From the NCBI GenBank assembly GCA_016712225.1, contig JADJRL010000003.1, forward strand, positions 951,001-1,015,000: 64,000 bases of DNA. Direction: 5' to 3'. This DNA is from Candidatus Defluviibacterium haderslevense (GTDB lineage Bacteria > Bacteroidota > Bacteroidia > Chitinophagales > Saprospiraceae). Below, one piece after another: positions 17,978 to 26,905 of the stretch; position 1 is the stretch's first letter, and each line of letters opens with the position of its first letter. The notes under the pieces are model-generated. The model was not told where the DNA came from. It worked only from the letters and a program-made list of their open reading frames with translations, and did not search any database. A program made the translations under genes and the position numbers.

Positions 17978-18457
17978 ATGATAAATAATATAAAAACAAT
18001 TGACAACAATCAAGGTCATAAACTAAACATTGCCGGTGGAGCTTATCGTATCATAGTTTCAGGAAAAGATACTAACGGAGCATATGCTATTATTGAAATG
18101 ACTGTTCCAGCAGGAGCAGGACCAGTTCCACATGCTCATCCAAACTTTGAGGAGATTTTTTACGTCATTGAAGGAGAATTAAACTTCAGATCAGAAACTG
18201 GACATTATACTGCTCAAAAAGGGGCTACAGTCTCCATTCCAAAAGGTGGAATTATTCATAATTTTAAAAACAATTCTGATAAACCTGCCACACTCCTGTG
18301 TACAGTAATTCCAGCAGGATTAGACGATTTCTTTGTTGAAGTAAATGAGTTCATTCATTCAAATCAAAATAAACAAACTGACTTAAAAGAGCGTATTCAG
18401 TTGATTTCTGAAAAATATGGCCAAAAACTTTATGACGCTAATTTTTGGGATTTGTAG
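17978..18457 (+). CDS. Cupin-domain protein
   Basis: 159 residues. A single cupin barrel covers residues about 35-125: VPAGAGPVPHAHPNFEEIFYVIEGEL (metal ligands His, His, Glu) and GGIIHNFKNNSD (second-motif His). No signal peptide, hence cytoplasmic. Substrate unknown; single cupins can be isomerases, dioxygenases or sugar-binding proteins. The pirin-like gene follows after 18 bp on the same strand and the two probably form an operon. A TATCTTTG motif at 17870 may be the promoter. Confidence 0.85.
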   Translation: MINNIKTIDNNQGHKLNIAGGAYRIIVSGKDTNGAYAIIEMTVPAGAGPVPHAHPNFEEIFYVIEGELNFRSETGHYTAQKGATVSIPKGGIIHNFKNNSDKPATLLCTVIPAGLDDFFVEVNEFIHSNQNKQTDLKERIQLISEKYGQKLYDANFWDL

Positions 18458-18475
18458 TTTTTAGTAAATTGAACT

Positions 18476-19204
18476 ATGATAAGAAAAGTAACAAACTCCG
18501 AAAAACACGGCAATGATCATATTTCAATATTGTTTCCAGGTAATGCCATAGATCATTCCGACACAGGTATTGGAAGTATTGGACGTATAGACCAAGCTAG
18601 TATTCTTGGAGGAACTACAATAAAAATGCACCCTCACATAAATGATGAGATTTTATCCTATTTCAGAATTGGACATGTAATGCATACTGATTCAGAACAA
18701 AACTCGGAGGTTATTTCAAGAAAAAAGTTAATGCTGATGAAAGCTGGTAAACTATTTTATCACCAAGAGCATATGCTGGATCACTTAGAAGGTTTACAAA
18801 TTTTCATTCGACCTCAGACAAAAGACTATACTCCTGAAGTAATTTTTTACGACTTAGAGAATGAGAACAGTATAAATACTTGGAGGTTTTTGGCATCAAA
18901 CAATGCAAAGACAAAAATTCAGTTCACGAGCGAAACAGAAATTTACGATATTCAGATTGATAATAACGAAATTTATAAAATACCGGTGTCTGAATTAAAA
19001 AATACAACTTCAATATTATATGTTTTTCAGGGATCAATTATAGTTAATAACGAATTTTCTTTGATAAAAGGAGAATGTATTATTTTTGACGAAAATCAAA
19101 TTTCTTTTAACACAAATTCGACTGCAGAACTTGTTCTGTTTATAACTAATAAAAATCAAGTTTGCTTTAAAGATGGTATGTTTAGTGGAAATCAAAAGAT
19201 TTAG
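18476..19204 (+). CDS. Pirin-like bicupin protein
   Basis: 242 residues. The N-terminal block GSIGRIDQASILGGTTIKMHPHINDEILSY and the following GHVMHTDSEQNSEVI, AGKLFYHQEHM and LEGLQIFIRP match pirin/YhhW-like proteins (two cupin-like barrels; some members have quercetinase activity, others interact with transcription factors). The metal-binding His residues of the first barrel are present (HPHINDEI). It lies 18 bp after the cupin gene and is probably co-expressed, perhaps for detoxification or redox sensing. Confidence 0.75.
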   Translation: MIRKVTNSEKHGNDHISILFPGNAIDHSDTGIGSIGRIDQASILGGTTIKMHPHINDEILSYFRIGHVMHTDSEQNSEVISRKKLMLMKAGKLFYHQEHMLDHLEGLQIFIRPQTKDYTPEVIFYDLENENSINTWRFLASNNAKTKIQFTSETEIYDIQIDNNEIYKIPVSELKNTTSILYVFQGSIIVNNEFSLIKGECIIFDENQISFNTNSTAELVLFITNKNQVCFKDGMFSGNQKI

Positions 19205-19569
19205 CAACCTTGGGTAGGAAATATGAATTTGTTTATATAGGATTATAAAGATACTAATAAGAGCGTGGAATTCGATAATATTGTAGAATAAACAAGATCA
19301 TTGGAATTTTGAACTCCCAAACATCTGGAAATTCAAAAAACAAAGGGTATTAATAATTGGACGGTGGTTTATATTTAATTTATTAAGAATTAGATGTATT
19401 TCAGTTCAATATTCGCACCCATAAAATATCTTTTGAAGCATTAAGAAAAAATACACACTTAATAAAAATAAATAGGTTTTTTTAAACAGTTATTTAGTGA
19501 TACCAATGAATACAAATTTAATTCGAAATTTACGTTATAAGTGAAACGAAATAAAATTAGTTTTGACCA
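19205..19569. other. Intergenic stretch without recognised features
   Basis: 365 bp, AT-rich. No open frame of note, no hairpin terminator and no copy of the dispersed repeat was seen. Confidence 0.6.
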
Positions 19570-20703
19570 ATGAAAATGATCTCCATAAAAACATACCTAC
19601 GCCTGTTAATATGGTTCATTTTCTGTTCTTCTTGCAATGGACAAGTGAAAACCAACTTACCAAAAGGCAGCGTAAAAAAATCAGAAACCGACAACGGACT
19701 TGGATTACCAAAAAGTTCTGAAGAGATGAAATCCTTTTTGGATGTAGGTGTTGACCCTTACTTTATAGAAACGAAGGACACGTTCTCAACAAAAGGACCG
19801 CAATGCATAGTCCGAAATATCATTCAGGATAAGTTAGGAAATATATGGCTGGCCACCTGGCATGGTATTATAAAATATGACGGTAAAATATTTACAAACT
19901 ATACTTTAAAGGAAGGTCTTATTCATTTTCATGTTATAGCTTTATTTGAAGATTCAAAAGGAAACATTTGGTTTAGCAATGCAAGAGGAGGGATTTACCG
20001 CTATGATGCCCGCCTCAATGACACAGTCAGTCAGGGAACTTCATTTACACTTTTTACTACTAAGAATGGCCTGATTGATAATACTGTTAATTGTATTGCA
20101 GAAGATAAAAATGGGAACATTTGGTTTGGAACTGAGCATGGTGCAAGCCAATATGATGGACAAAAGTTTACTCATTTTACAACTAAAGATGGTCTAAGTG
20201 ATCCATACATTAATTCCATAATGCAAGACAGAAAAGGAAAAATATGGTTTGGAACAAATAATGGCATCAGTATCTATGATGGCCAATCATTTACAAAATT
20301 TAGAGACAAAAATCATTTGCCGTTCAAACAAGTAGCTTCCTTGTTTGAGGATAAAAATGGAAACGTTTGGATCGGAAGCGGAGCTAAAGAAATAGGCGGC
20401 TATGGATTATGTTTCTATGACGGAAAGTCAGTGAAGTATTCCGTTAATCCTTACTTTGTTATGTATATGTGTCATGACAAGAATGGGAATTTGTGGTTAG
20501 CTCATAATAAAGGAGCTGCCCATGCTAATTTCGCGTTATATAATTATAATGGGAAATCATTTAATAAAATCATAGAACAAAGAAAAACGGACAACCCTTT
20601 AATTTTCGGAATTATTGAAGACAAAAGTGGCAACATTTGGTTTGGTACAACTAAAGGTGTTTGTCGCTATAATGGAAGATCATTCAACTATTTTACAAAT
20701 TAG
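19570..20703 (+). CDS. Beta-propeller (two-component-regulator-propeller type) lipoprotein
   Basis: 377 residues. Signal peptide with lipobox FCSSC. From residue about 85 to the end there are seven or eight repeats built on DKxGNIWFGTxxG followed by YDGxxFTxF (for example EDKNGNIWFGTEHGASQYDG), the Reg_prop motif of periplasmic sensor propellers. Unlike hybrid two-component sensors, the protein ends after the propeller, so no kinase or output domain is attached. It probably sits as a lipid-anchored propeller in the envelope, binding a carbohydrate or protein partner. Confidence 0.8.
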   Translation: MKMISIKTYLRLLIWFIFCSSCNGQVKTNLPKGSVKKSETDNGLGLPKSSEEMKSFLDVGVDPYFIETKDTFSTKGPQCIVRNIIQDKLGNIWLATWHGIIKYDGKIFTNYTLKEGLIHFHVIALFEDSKGNIWFSNARGGIYRYDARLNDTVSQGTSFTLFTTKNGLIDNTVNCIAEDKNGNIWFGTEHGASQYDGQKFTHFTTKDGLSDPYINSIMQDRKGKIWFGTNNGISIYDGQSFTKFRDKNHLPFKQVASLFEDKNGNVWIGSGAKEIGGYGLCFYDGKSVKYSVNPYFVMYMCHDKNGNLWLAHNKGAAHANFALYNYNGKSFNKIIEQRKTDNPLIFGIIEDKSGNIWFGTTKGVCRYNGRSFNYFTN

Positions 20704-20872
20704 CAAAGAATGATAAAAATACATATGAACAGATATCAAGACGTATTTCAAATAAACAAGAATCCTCAGCTTTTAAGTTAATTTTGTTTTAAGCTCTTAG
20801 TCCTTCGGCCTGTTGCAGATCGTTTGTAAGATGTTCTCTAATAAATGATTTGTGGTTTAATTTGACCTCCTG

Positions 20873-20966
20873 GAGCTAGGCTCATTCTAGTTCACAATTT
20901 GGGATAAATTTATTATCTTTGGGTTTATATGAAACTATCCTCATGTTTTACAAAAAAGAGCCTTTA
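20873..20966 (+). repeat. Dispersed promoter-bearing repeat (R6)
   Basis: AGGCTCATTCTAG, TTCACAA (20891), TATCTTTG (20914), GGGTTTATATG, ATGTTTTACAAAAAAGAGCCTTTAGC. The spacing of 23 bp between the first two blocks is the same as in R1, R3, R4 and R7. It lies upstream of hicA. Confidence 0.7.
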
Positions 20967-20995
20967 GCAAGATGTTTTGCTCCATTAAAAAAGAA

Positions 20996-21025
20996 TTGAC
21001 CCCCAAAAATAAAGTCTTATATTTG
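20996..21025 (+). promoter_or_regulatory. Promoter of hicAB, giving a near-leaderless transcript
   Basis: TTG (20996-20998), 19 bp, TATATTTG (21018-21025) is a textbook Bacteroidota sigma-A promoter (TTG-N19-TAnnTTTG). The hicA ATG follows only 4 bp after the -7 element, so the transcript should begin at or next to the start codon. Confidence 0.65.
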
Positions 21026-21029
21026 CATT

Positions 21030-21296
21030 ATGGGAAAGATCGATAAACTAGTTGTAAAAGTATTAACTGGTCAAACGGATCATAATATAAATTTTAATGA
21101 ATTATGCAACTTACTTGTTAGGTTTGGATTTAGCAAACGAATAAAAGGAAGTCATCATATATTTTACAAAGATAATGTAATTGAAATATTAAACTTACAA
21201 GAAGTTAATGGAAAAGCTAAACCATATCAAGTAAAGCAAGTTCGTGAACTAATTTTAATTTATAAATTTAAAATAACTAACAACGATGAAATATAA
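21030..21296 (+). CDS. hicA: HicA-type toxin
   Basis: 88 residues. Double-stranded-RNA-binding-like HicA fold: NFNELCNLLVRFGFSKRIKG then SHHIFYKDNV, with the catalytic His in the GSHH motif (about residue 42). HicA toxins cleave mRNA. The gene overlaps the HicB antitoxin gene by 11 bp, with toxin first as is usual for hicAB. The start codon is only 4 bp from the -7 promoter element, suggesting a leaderless mRNA. The unit lies between repeat R6 and an attC-like GCATAAC (21493), so it may be a cassette. Confidence 0.85.
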   Translation: MGKIDKLVVKVLTGQTDHNINFNELCNLLVRFGFSKRIKGSHHIFYKDNVIEILNLQEVNGKAKPYQVKQVRELILIYKFKITNNDEI

Positions 21297-21498
21297 ATAT
21301 GAAGTTATAATCTATTGGAGTAAACCGGATAATTCATTTATAGCGGAAGTTCCTGAATTAGCAGGATGTAAATCAGATGGAAACTCATATGAAGAAGCTT
21401 TAACCAATATTCAAATTATCATTGAAGAATGGATTGAAACGGCTAAATTATCTGGAAGGCAAATTCCAGAACCTAAGGGGAAATTAATGTATGCATAA
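21286..21498 (+). CDS. hicB: HicB-type antitoxin
   Basis: 70 residues. The partial RNase-H-like antitoxin fold is complete: YEVIIYWSKPDNSFIAEVPE, LAGCKSDGNSYEEALTNIQI, then EEWIETAKLSGRQIPEPKG. It lacks a separate DNA-binding domain, as in the short HicB family. It overlaps hicA by 11 bp, which implies coupled translation. It should bind and neutralise HicA and perhaps repress the shared promoter. Confidence 0.85.
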   Translation: MKYKYEVIIYWSKPDNSFIAEVPELAGCKSDGNSYEEALTNIQIIIEEWIETAKLSGRQIPEPKGKLMYA

Positions 21499-21588
21499 CT
21501 AAATTAATGTGGCATAAAATAGTATAAAAAGGTTACATTGACTAACTCATCGAATCACTTATATTTAAACGTTAGTAGTTAAATAAAT

Positions 21589-22071
21589 ATGGAATCTAAA
21601 AGAGTACAAATTTCTACAAGTTTTATCTCTTTAAGAATGACTGCAATCGGTGCACTTTTGGTACCACTAATAATATTGGATTTTAACAATAAAGGAGAAT
21701 TGTTTACTCAATTAATTATTGCTATTATTTTCTTTGCTATTTCAATTTCAATTTTTATTCTTACATATAATCAAAATAAAATTGAATATGATGGAGACTA
21801 CTTCTATTTAATGAACAAAAAAAATAATCTGGCGGAAACTATTCCAATAAGTAATGTTGTTGCATTATCTTATTGTTTTCTTGGATTTAGCAATGGATTA
21901 TCTTCATATTCTTATAGAGTAATATATCGTACAAATAATTATGAAATAAAACAGTTCTGGCTTTTCCCAAGTACTTCAACTGATACCTACGTTTTAAAAA
22001 ATGAAATTAAGAACAGGGTACCGCATGTAATTCTCACACATGATTGCTTTAGAAAAAAAGAAAATTTCTAA
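21589..22071 (+). CDS. Small membrane protein, probably cassette-borne
   Basis: 160 residues with two hydrophobic helices (about 15-30 and 38-60) followed by a soluble beta-rich part (KIEYDGDYFYLMNKKNN, SYRVIYRTNNYEIKQFW) resembling PH-like membrane proteins. Family not recognised. GTTAGTAG (21571) lies before the start, and TTTCTAAC (22065-22072), 6/8 to its reverse complement, overlaps the stop, which suggests a gene cassette. Confidence 0.6.
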   Translation: MESKRVQISTSFISLRMTAIGALLVPLIILDFNNKGELFTQLIIAIIFFAISISIFILTYNQNKIEYDGDYFYLMNKKNNLAETIPISNVVALSYCFLGFSNGLSSYSYRVIYRTNNYEIKQFWLFPSTSTDTYVLKNEIKNRVPHVILTHDCFRKKENF

Positions 22072-22265
22072 CACACAAGCAAAAATTCAACCATTAACAA
22101 AGTATAGAATCTACAACATTAGGCATTATAATTCATTCTTTTTTTATTTATTCCGATAAAGAGGACTTAATTTTTTAGTTTTGGCTTTTAATAAAATGCC
22201 TGTACGACATTTCTACTTAAAAAGATATTAACATTTGATTTGTGGCCTATATTTACAAACCAAGA

Positions 22266-22362
22266 ATTAGGCTATTTCAAGTTCGCAATATGAAATGGAT
22301 TTATTATCTTTGGGTTTATATGAAACTATTCCCATGTTTTATTAAAAAGAGCGTTTAGCCAA
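22266..22362 (+). repeat. Dispersed promoter-bearing repeat (R7)
   Basis: TTAGGCTATTTCAAG, TTCGCAA (22282), TATCTTTG (22305), GGGTTTATATG, ATGTTTTATTAAAAAGAGCG. Same 23-bp spacing as R1, R3, R4 and R6. It ends about 15 bp before the 22380 gene. Confidence 0.7.
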
Positions 22363-22379
22363 ACGTCAGTGAATATTTG

Positions 22380-23120
22380 ATGAAAAATATTGAATACAAA
22401 CTAAATATTGAAAAGCCTTGCTCCCAGGATTGGGAAGCAATGAAATTAGATAATAATAATAGGTTCTGTCAACATTGTCAGAAAACCGTAATTGATTTTT
22501 CAAATCTGAGTGATATTGATATTTCAAAAATCCTTAATGGTAATTCAAATAATATTTGTGGTCGATTGAATCAAAATCAATTAAATAGACCCATACTACC
22601 TAATTCATTAAAATCCAATTCATCAATTCTCCAAAAAGCTATTTCAGGGATTTTATTTATTAGTGCTTTTGTTACTCATCCAACGAACGCCCAAAATATT
22701 AATACAGTAATAAATCAGAAAATACAAAGAGAAAACTACCCTTTAGAAATAACTTTTAAAAATAAAAGCAAGCTCGATAGTCTACAACATCTCATACAAG
22801 GTAAAATTATTGATGGAGAGACAAAAGAACCATTGCAATCTGTGAATATATCTATTTTAAATTCAAATATTAGTGCGATTACAGATATTCAAGGAAATTT
22901 TACTATGGTAGTCCCCGATAGTTTCCTTTCGGATAGTCTAACTTTTAATTTAAGATGTCTTGGGTATTTTACAAAAAGTATTTCTATAGATGTGAATGAC
23001 CAATGCATATCAAATAATCCATTAATTATTGGAATGGAAGAATCTATGCTGGGACTGATAGCAGTGGTATTTGTAAAGAAGAAAAAATGGTGGCAAATCT
23101 GGAAAAAAAGCAGCAAATAA
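22380..23120 (+). CDS. Zinc-ribbon/carboxypeptidase-regulatory-domain membrane protein
   Basis: 246 residues from ATG 22380 (a TTG lies one codon upstream). The N-terminal 65 residues contain CSQDW, RFCQHCQKTVIDF and NICGRL, the Cys-rich module common in Bacteroidota in front of a membrane helix (here about 85-100, ISGILFISAFVTH). After the helix LIQGKIIDGETKEPLQSVNI and DIQGNFTMVVPD form a carboxypeptidase regulatory-like beta-sandwich, presumably periplasmic. The basic, Trp-rich tail KKKKWWQIWKK is striking. Such proteins may sense or scaffold envelope components; function unproven. It is a paralog of the next gene (23263). Confidence 0.7.
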   Translation: MKNIEYKLNIEKPCSQDWEAMKLDNNNRFCQHCQKTVIDFSNLSDIDISKILNGNSNNICGRLNQNQLNRPILPNSLKSNSSILQKAISGILFISAFVTHPTNAQNINTVINQKIQRENYPLEITFKNKSKLDSLQHLIQGKIIDGETKEPLQSVNISILNSNISAITDIQGNFTMVVPDSFLSDSLTFNLRCLGYFTKSISIDVNDQCISNNPLIIGMEESMLGLIAVVFVKKKKWWQIWKKSSK

Positions 23121-23262
23121 CGAGACTTACACAATACCCCACCAGATTTCCACAATATTCTTAATTCATTTTTTCCAAAATGACTTATTAATTTTTATAT
23201 TTGTCTGCGAAAATATAGTTACTACAAAGACTTTGCAGAATCCGTTAACATGCTAACTTCAT

Positions 23263-23982
23263 ATGACAAAAATATTAAAACCAAATCATTGCGACCAAAA
23301 TTGGTTAGAAATGACACCTACTAATGGTGGACGTATTTGTGAAAAATGTAATAAAAGAATTGTTGACTTTTCTAAAATGAACTGGGCGCAAATAGAACGT
23401 ATTCAAAACCAAAATAACAACGCTGTATGCGGAATGTATAATCACAAACAATTAGAAAATTGGGGACATGAATTACCTACTTTTACGAATTCAATAAAAA
23501 AAATGGCTACTATAACAGGCTTAACAGTATTCATGGCATTACCAACAAATGCTCAAACAACTAATAAAACTGAAAGTATTATTATTAAAGGACAAATCTT
23601 TGACGAAAAAAACAATGACGTAATTATTGGAGCACAGATAATTTTAAAAAATAACAATATGGTATCAACATCAGATTTTGACGGTAACTTCCAAATACTG
23701 GTTCCTAATATTTCATCAGCACTTGTGTCAGATACTTTAGTAGTTACCTATAATGGATACCTTACAAAACAGATCATTCTTAATGATATTAAAGATGTGC
23801 ATGTCTCTGATGCTAAGATTAGAAAAGATCATGGAGGGCTTAAAATATTTCTATCGCTAGATCAAGAATTACAGCAAAATTTAGATGAAGTTACAATAAT
23901 AAAATATGCAGTAAGGAAACCCACACTCAAACAAAGAATCCACTTCAAAATTAATAAATGGTTTGGGAAAAAAGAGCAATAA
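23263..23982 (+). CDS. Zinc-ribbon/carboxypeptidase-regulatory-domain membrane protein, paralog
   Basis: 239 residues, same architecture as 22380: NHCDQNWLEMTPTNGGRICE, KCNKRIVDF and AVCGMY, a membrane helix near residues 85-98 (MATITGLTVFMALPTNAQ), then IIKGQIFDEKNNDVIIGAQI and DFDGNFQILVP (regulatory-like domain), and a basic tail LKQRIHFKINKWFGKK. A TATATTTG motif lies about 65 bp upstream (23199) and may be its own promoter. The two paralogs in tandem suggest a local duplication. Confidence 0.7.
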   Translation: MTKILKPNHCDQNWLEMTPTNGGRICEKCNKRIVDFSKMNWAQIERIQNQNNNAVCGMYNHKQLENWGHELPTFTNSIKKMATITGLTVFMALPTNAQTTNKTESIIIKGQIFDEKNNDVIIGAQIILKNNNMVSTSDFDGNFQILVPNISSALVSDTLVVTYNGYLTKQIILNDIKDVHVSDAKIRKDHGGLKIFLSLDQELQQNLDEVTIIKYAVRKPTLKQRIHFKINKWFGKKEQ

Positions 23983-24381
23983 AACTTTGTAAATAAAATA
24001 TTCGTAACTATACCTGAATTACCTTTGATTTATCAATGAGTTAAGAATAAAAAGATAAATCCTTAATTTTGGTTTAAATATATGTGAACGCAATTAGAAT
24101 TTTACCTTAATTATAATTATCCCTTTAGATAATCAAACTTCTCCCTAAATTACCCATGATCCTAGCTTCAATTCTAAAACGATTCACAGCGCTCGTATTA
24201 CACCGTAATCTATTTTTGATCTTGTTCTCAGCATTGTATTTATTATTTAATTTTCAATTCTAAAAAAATATCGGTGATATTGATTCAGGCCATCAATATG
24301 GTTGGGATTTTCCGAATGCATTCAGGGTTATGATACCTGACTGTTTAAGCAGCTTGGACTGTTTTTAAAAAAACTGCATAA

Positions 24382-24594
24382 GTTAAAATTGGTCAATCAT
24401 TTGGAAAACGATTTCAAAAAATTAAAGTACTAAACCAGAATGTTGACAGTCCTGAATTACACAACATTATTATTCGTCACCTATTTGATGTTACTGACTT
24501 TGCCTTTTTACCAAGATGTATTGTTGTCTTCACAAACAAAAGAAGACAAAGAATTGGTGATTTGATGGCTAAGACTATGGTGATGCAAAAATAA
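24382..24594 (+). pseudogene. Relic of an RDD-family membrane protein gene
   Basis: The open frame reads KIGQSFGKRFQKIKVLN and, after a hydrophobic part, VVFTNKRRQRIGDLMAKTMV before TAA. GQSxGKR and RxGDxxAxT are the hallmark motifs of RDD-family membrane proteins. The frame is closed upstream by TAA at 24379 and the first membrane segment is not in frame, so only the C-terminal half remains. The rest of 23983-24745 holds no other supportable gene. Confidence 0.65.
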
Positions 24595-24745
24595 ACCTGA
24601 ATTAAAAAATGGAATAATTAACTGATATCGTGAATTTTTAATGTAAATATTAAAGATTCTATGTATTCATTTTAGGATAGTGATCATTTAAGTTAAGCAA
24701 TCGATTGATTCAAACCTTGATTCGTAGCATTCAATAATATATCTC

Positions 24746-26752
24746 CTAAAAATATGTTTTTTGTACCTCTCGCGGACGCACAATTGGTGTCTTCGGAATA
24801 AAAGTTATGTCCATAAAATCTATTGTTCCGTTAGGCGCGATTTTCAACATAACTGACTGATAAGGCTTAAACTCAACATTAATTTTTTGTAGTTTTCTGT
24901 TGGTATATATGTTGAATGCCATGGTTTTTGATTCAGTCATCAGAGACTGACCTGAGTACACAGGATATTGTAAATCTTTGGACCCCCATTGTGCTAAAAA
25001 TAAATATTTAGTTCCATCTTTCGTCGTCCTGCACCAATACCCCGGCAAGCTATCTCCCTGAATCAATGGCGGATGATTGATGATCTGATCAAAATGTTTT
25101 GAGACCTGTGGTAATGCTAATAATTGTCGGATTAGTGTTGCATAACTTCCTGATTTGGATTTACCGGGTTGACTCGGGGTTTGTTTTATACATATCCTTA
25201 AACCATCCTTGGCCAATTGTAAAATCCGTTTTAGGGCCCGAATATCCATATATTTTACATCGACATACAGCAGTGAGAATGAAGCATCACCGACGACCAG
25301 CTTACGATTTACAACTTTGGACTGCTCCAAAAAATGTCGGTTGATCCACAGCGGATGATATCCTGCTGTTTCTGCCGGAGGATCTATGTATCTCATTTCA
25401 TATTCTCCCCATACCCACACACGCTGCCTTTCAGGGGGATAGGCGCCTTTCATCAATGCATCTTCATAAGGAATATATACTGCCACATCACTGTAAGTCT
25501 TACCCTCTTGTAAAATACCGGAGACTTTTTCAACATAAGAATTAAAAGCAGGTATTTCATCTGTCAGACTTCCTCCGGGACCAAAATAACAAGAGGCAAA
25601 AAAATCAATCGTATCTACACCTTCAGGATTATAGGGCATTCCAATGTAAATATGCTGATTGACCCCATTGGCAAACAAGGCATCAGCTACCATTTTAAGA
25701 TCGGCAGTTTGCTCTTTTCTCAGGTAGGTGTACGGAAAACCATACATACAAGTAAACGATTCACAGCTTACCATTTCCTTGGATGACAAACAAGCCGCAG
25801 AGCTCACTATTTTAGAGTAATTGGGATTGTTCAGCATAGCTTCCGTTTCCGGAATATCAACCAATGCATAAGAGCTCATCACATCTGTAGGTGCACCAAG
25901 ACATTGTACCCTGGACCAGGCTCCCATTTCCTTACACTTGCTTACAAAAGGCTTATAGAATCCTTCATTAATATACGCATCCAAATGCAACATATAATCA
26001 TACCGCACATCAGGAAATGAATCTATACCCATGTTCATGTAGGGTATAATATCGTACTTGAATCTTACTTTAAATGTTGAATCAAAGCCGGGAGTCCAAA
26101 TTTTATTTGTTTTGTTGAGTTTGATTTCCCAGGAATCCATAAAGAGCGCCGATTTTGAACCCTTTAATACCTCCTTCATGGCGGTCTGAAATGGATCAGC
26201 AAAAAGCTTAAAGGCATTAGAATCGAGGTGATTGATTACCCTCATATTTTGAGGATAGGCCCAGGAAAAGGTCAGCATCTGACTAAAACATGTATCCCCG
26301 TAGATTTGGGTGCCGTGTTGTTTATCAATATCTAGGCCTGCGGAAGGCCAAGCACTTCCAAACGTGAAATCACAGGCCAGTTCTATGGAATCAGCATACC
26401 GCTTGGTATAAGCTACGATATCTGTCCAATCCTGACTTAACCACTCCTGTGCACTGGTATCCATGGGATACTGCCTGTTAGAAATCAGAGCATAAATAGG
26501 ATTGTAACGGTACAATGGATAAACCCATGCGATTTCTACCCCACCAAACTGATTTCGCTTCGCCCAGTCGAGTTGAAACTTAACATCTGATGGTTTAATT
26601 TTTGTAGCAAACCAAAACCATCGGGCAAGTGGCTTGGATGTCCGGTAGAATTTGTTCGGAGCCGTGGATTTACCTTTAGGATTATCAGCAATATTATTGA
26701 CACTCATTAAAGGCAAACATAATATTAGAACTAAAAATTTCAAGAGATTCAT
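24746..26752 (-). CDS. Secreted glycoside hydrolase, GH106-like
   Basis: 668 residues from the ATG at 26752, which opens a signal peptide (MNLLKFLVLILCLPLMS); the frame is open to 26806 but those codons precede the signal. The motifs ARWFWFATKI, NQFGGVEIAWVYPLY, YADSIELACDFTFGSAWPSAG and CESFTCMYGFPYTYLRKEQ resemble the GH106 alpha-L-rhamnosidase clan, and the tail has a jelly-roll-like part. It is shorter than usual GH106 enzymes (about 900-1100 residues), so accessory domains are missing. It probably acts in the periplasm or outside the cell, removing rhamnose from plant or microbial polysaccharide. The GH28 gene nearby (29373) supports a pectin/rhamnogalacturonan context. Confidence 0.6.
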   Translation of the reverse strand: MNLLKFLVLILCLPLMSVNNIADNPKGKSTAPNKFYRTSKPLARWFWFATKIKPSDVKFQLDWAKRNQFGGVEIAWVYPLYRYNPIYALISNRQYPMDTSAQEWLSQDWTDIVAYTKRYADSIELACDFTFGSAWPSAGLDIDKQHGTQIYGDTCFSQMLTFSWAYPQNMRVINHLDSNAFKLFADPFQTAMKEVLKGSKSALFMDSWEIKLNKTNKIWTPGFDSTFKVRFKYDIIPYMNMGIDSFPDVRYDYMLHLDAYINEGFYKPFVSKCKEMGAWSRVQCLGAPTDVMSSYALVDIPETEAMLNNPNYSKIVSSAACLSSKEMVSCESFTCMYGFPYTYLRKEQTADLKMVADALFANGVNQHIYIGMPYNPEGVDTIDFFASCYFGPGGSLTDEIPAFNSYVEKVSGILQEGKTYSDVAVYIPYEDALMKGAYPPERQRVWVWGEYEMRYIDPPAETAGYHPLWINRHFLEQSKVVNRKLVVGDASFSLLYVDVKYMDIRALKRILQLAKDGLRICIKQTPSQPGKSKSGSYATLIRQLLALPQVSKHFDQIINHPPLIQGDSLPGYWCRTTKDGTKYLFLAQWGSKDLQYPVYSGQSLMTESKTMAFNIYTNRKLQKINVEFKPYQSVMLKIAPNGTIDFMDITFIPKTPIVRPREVQKTYF

Positions 26753-26905
26753 GGTGTAAAAATAGCTATTTAGAAATAGATCCTCATCGGAGCTTTTAAG
26801 AATCAAATACTGATCTTTAAATTACAAGCTTAAACGATTACTTTTGTGCTGATGTACACAAAGGTAAATTTTATCATAACATTAAGTCCTACATTGTAAA
26901 TAAAA

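Noticed and set aside
25099..25344. Plus-strand 81-codon frame
   Set aside because: Antisense to the GH106-like gene; no start context or recognisable domain.
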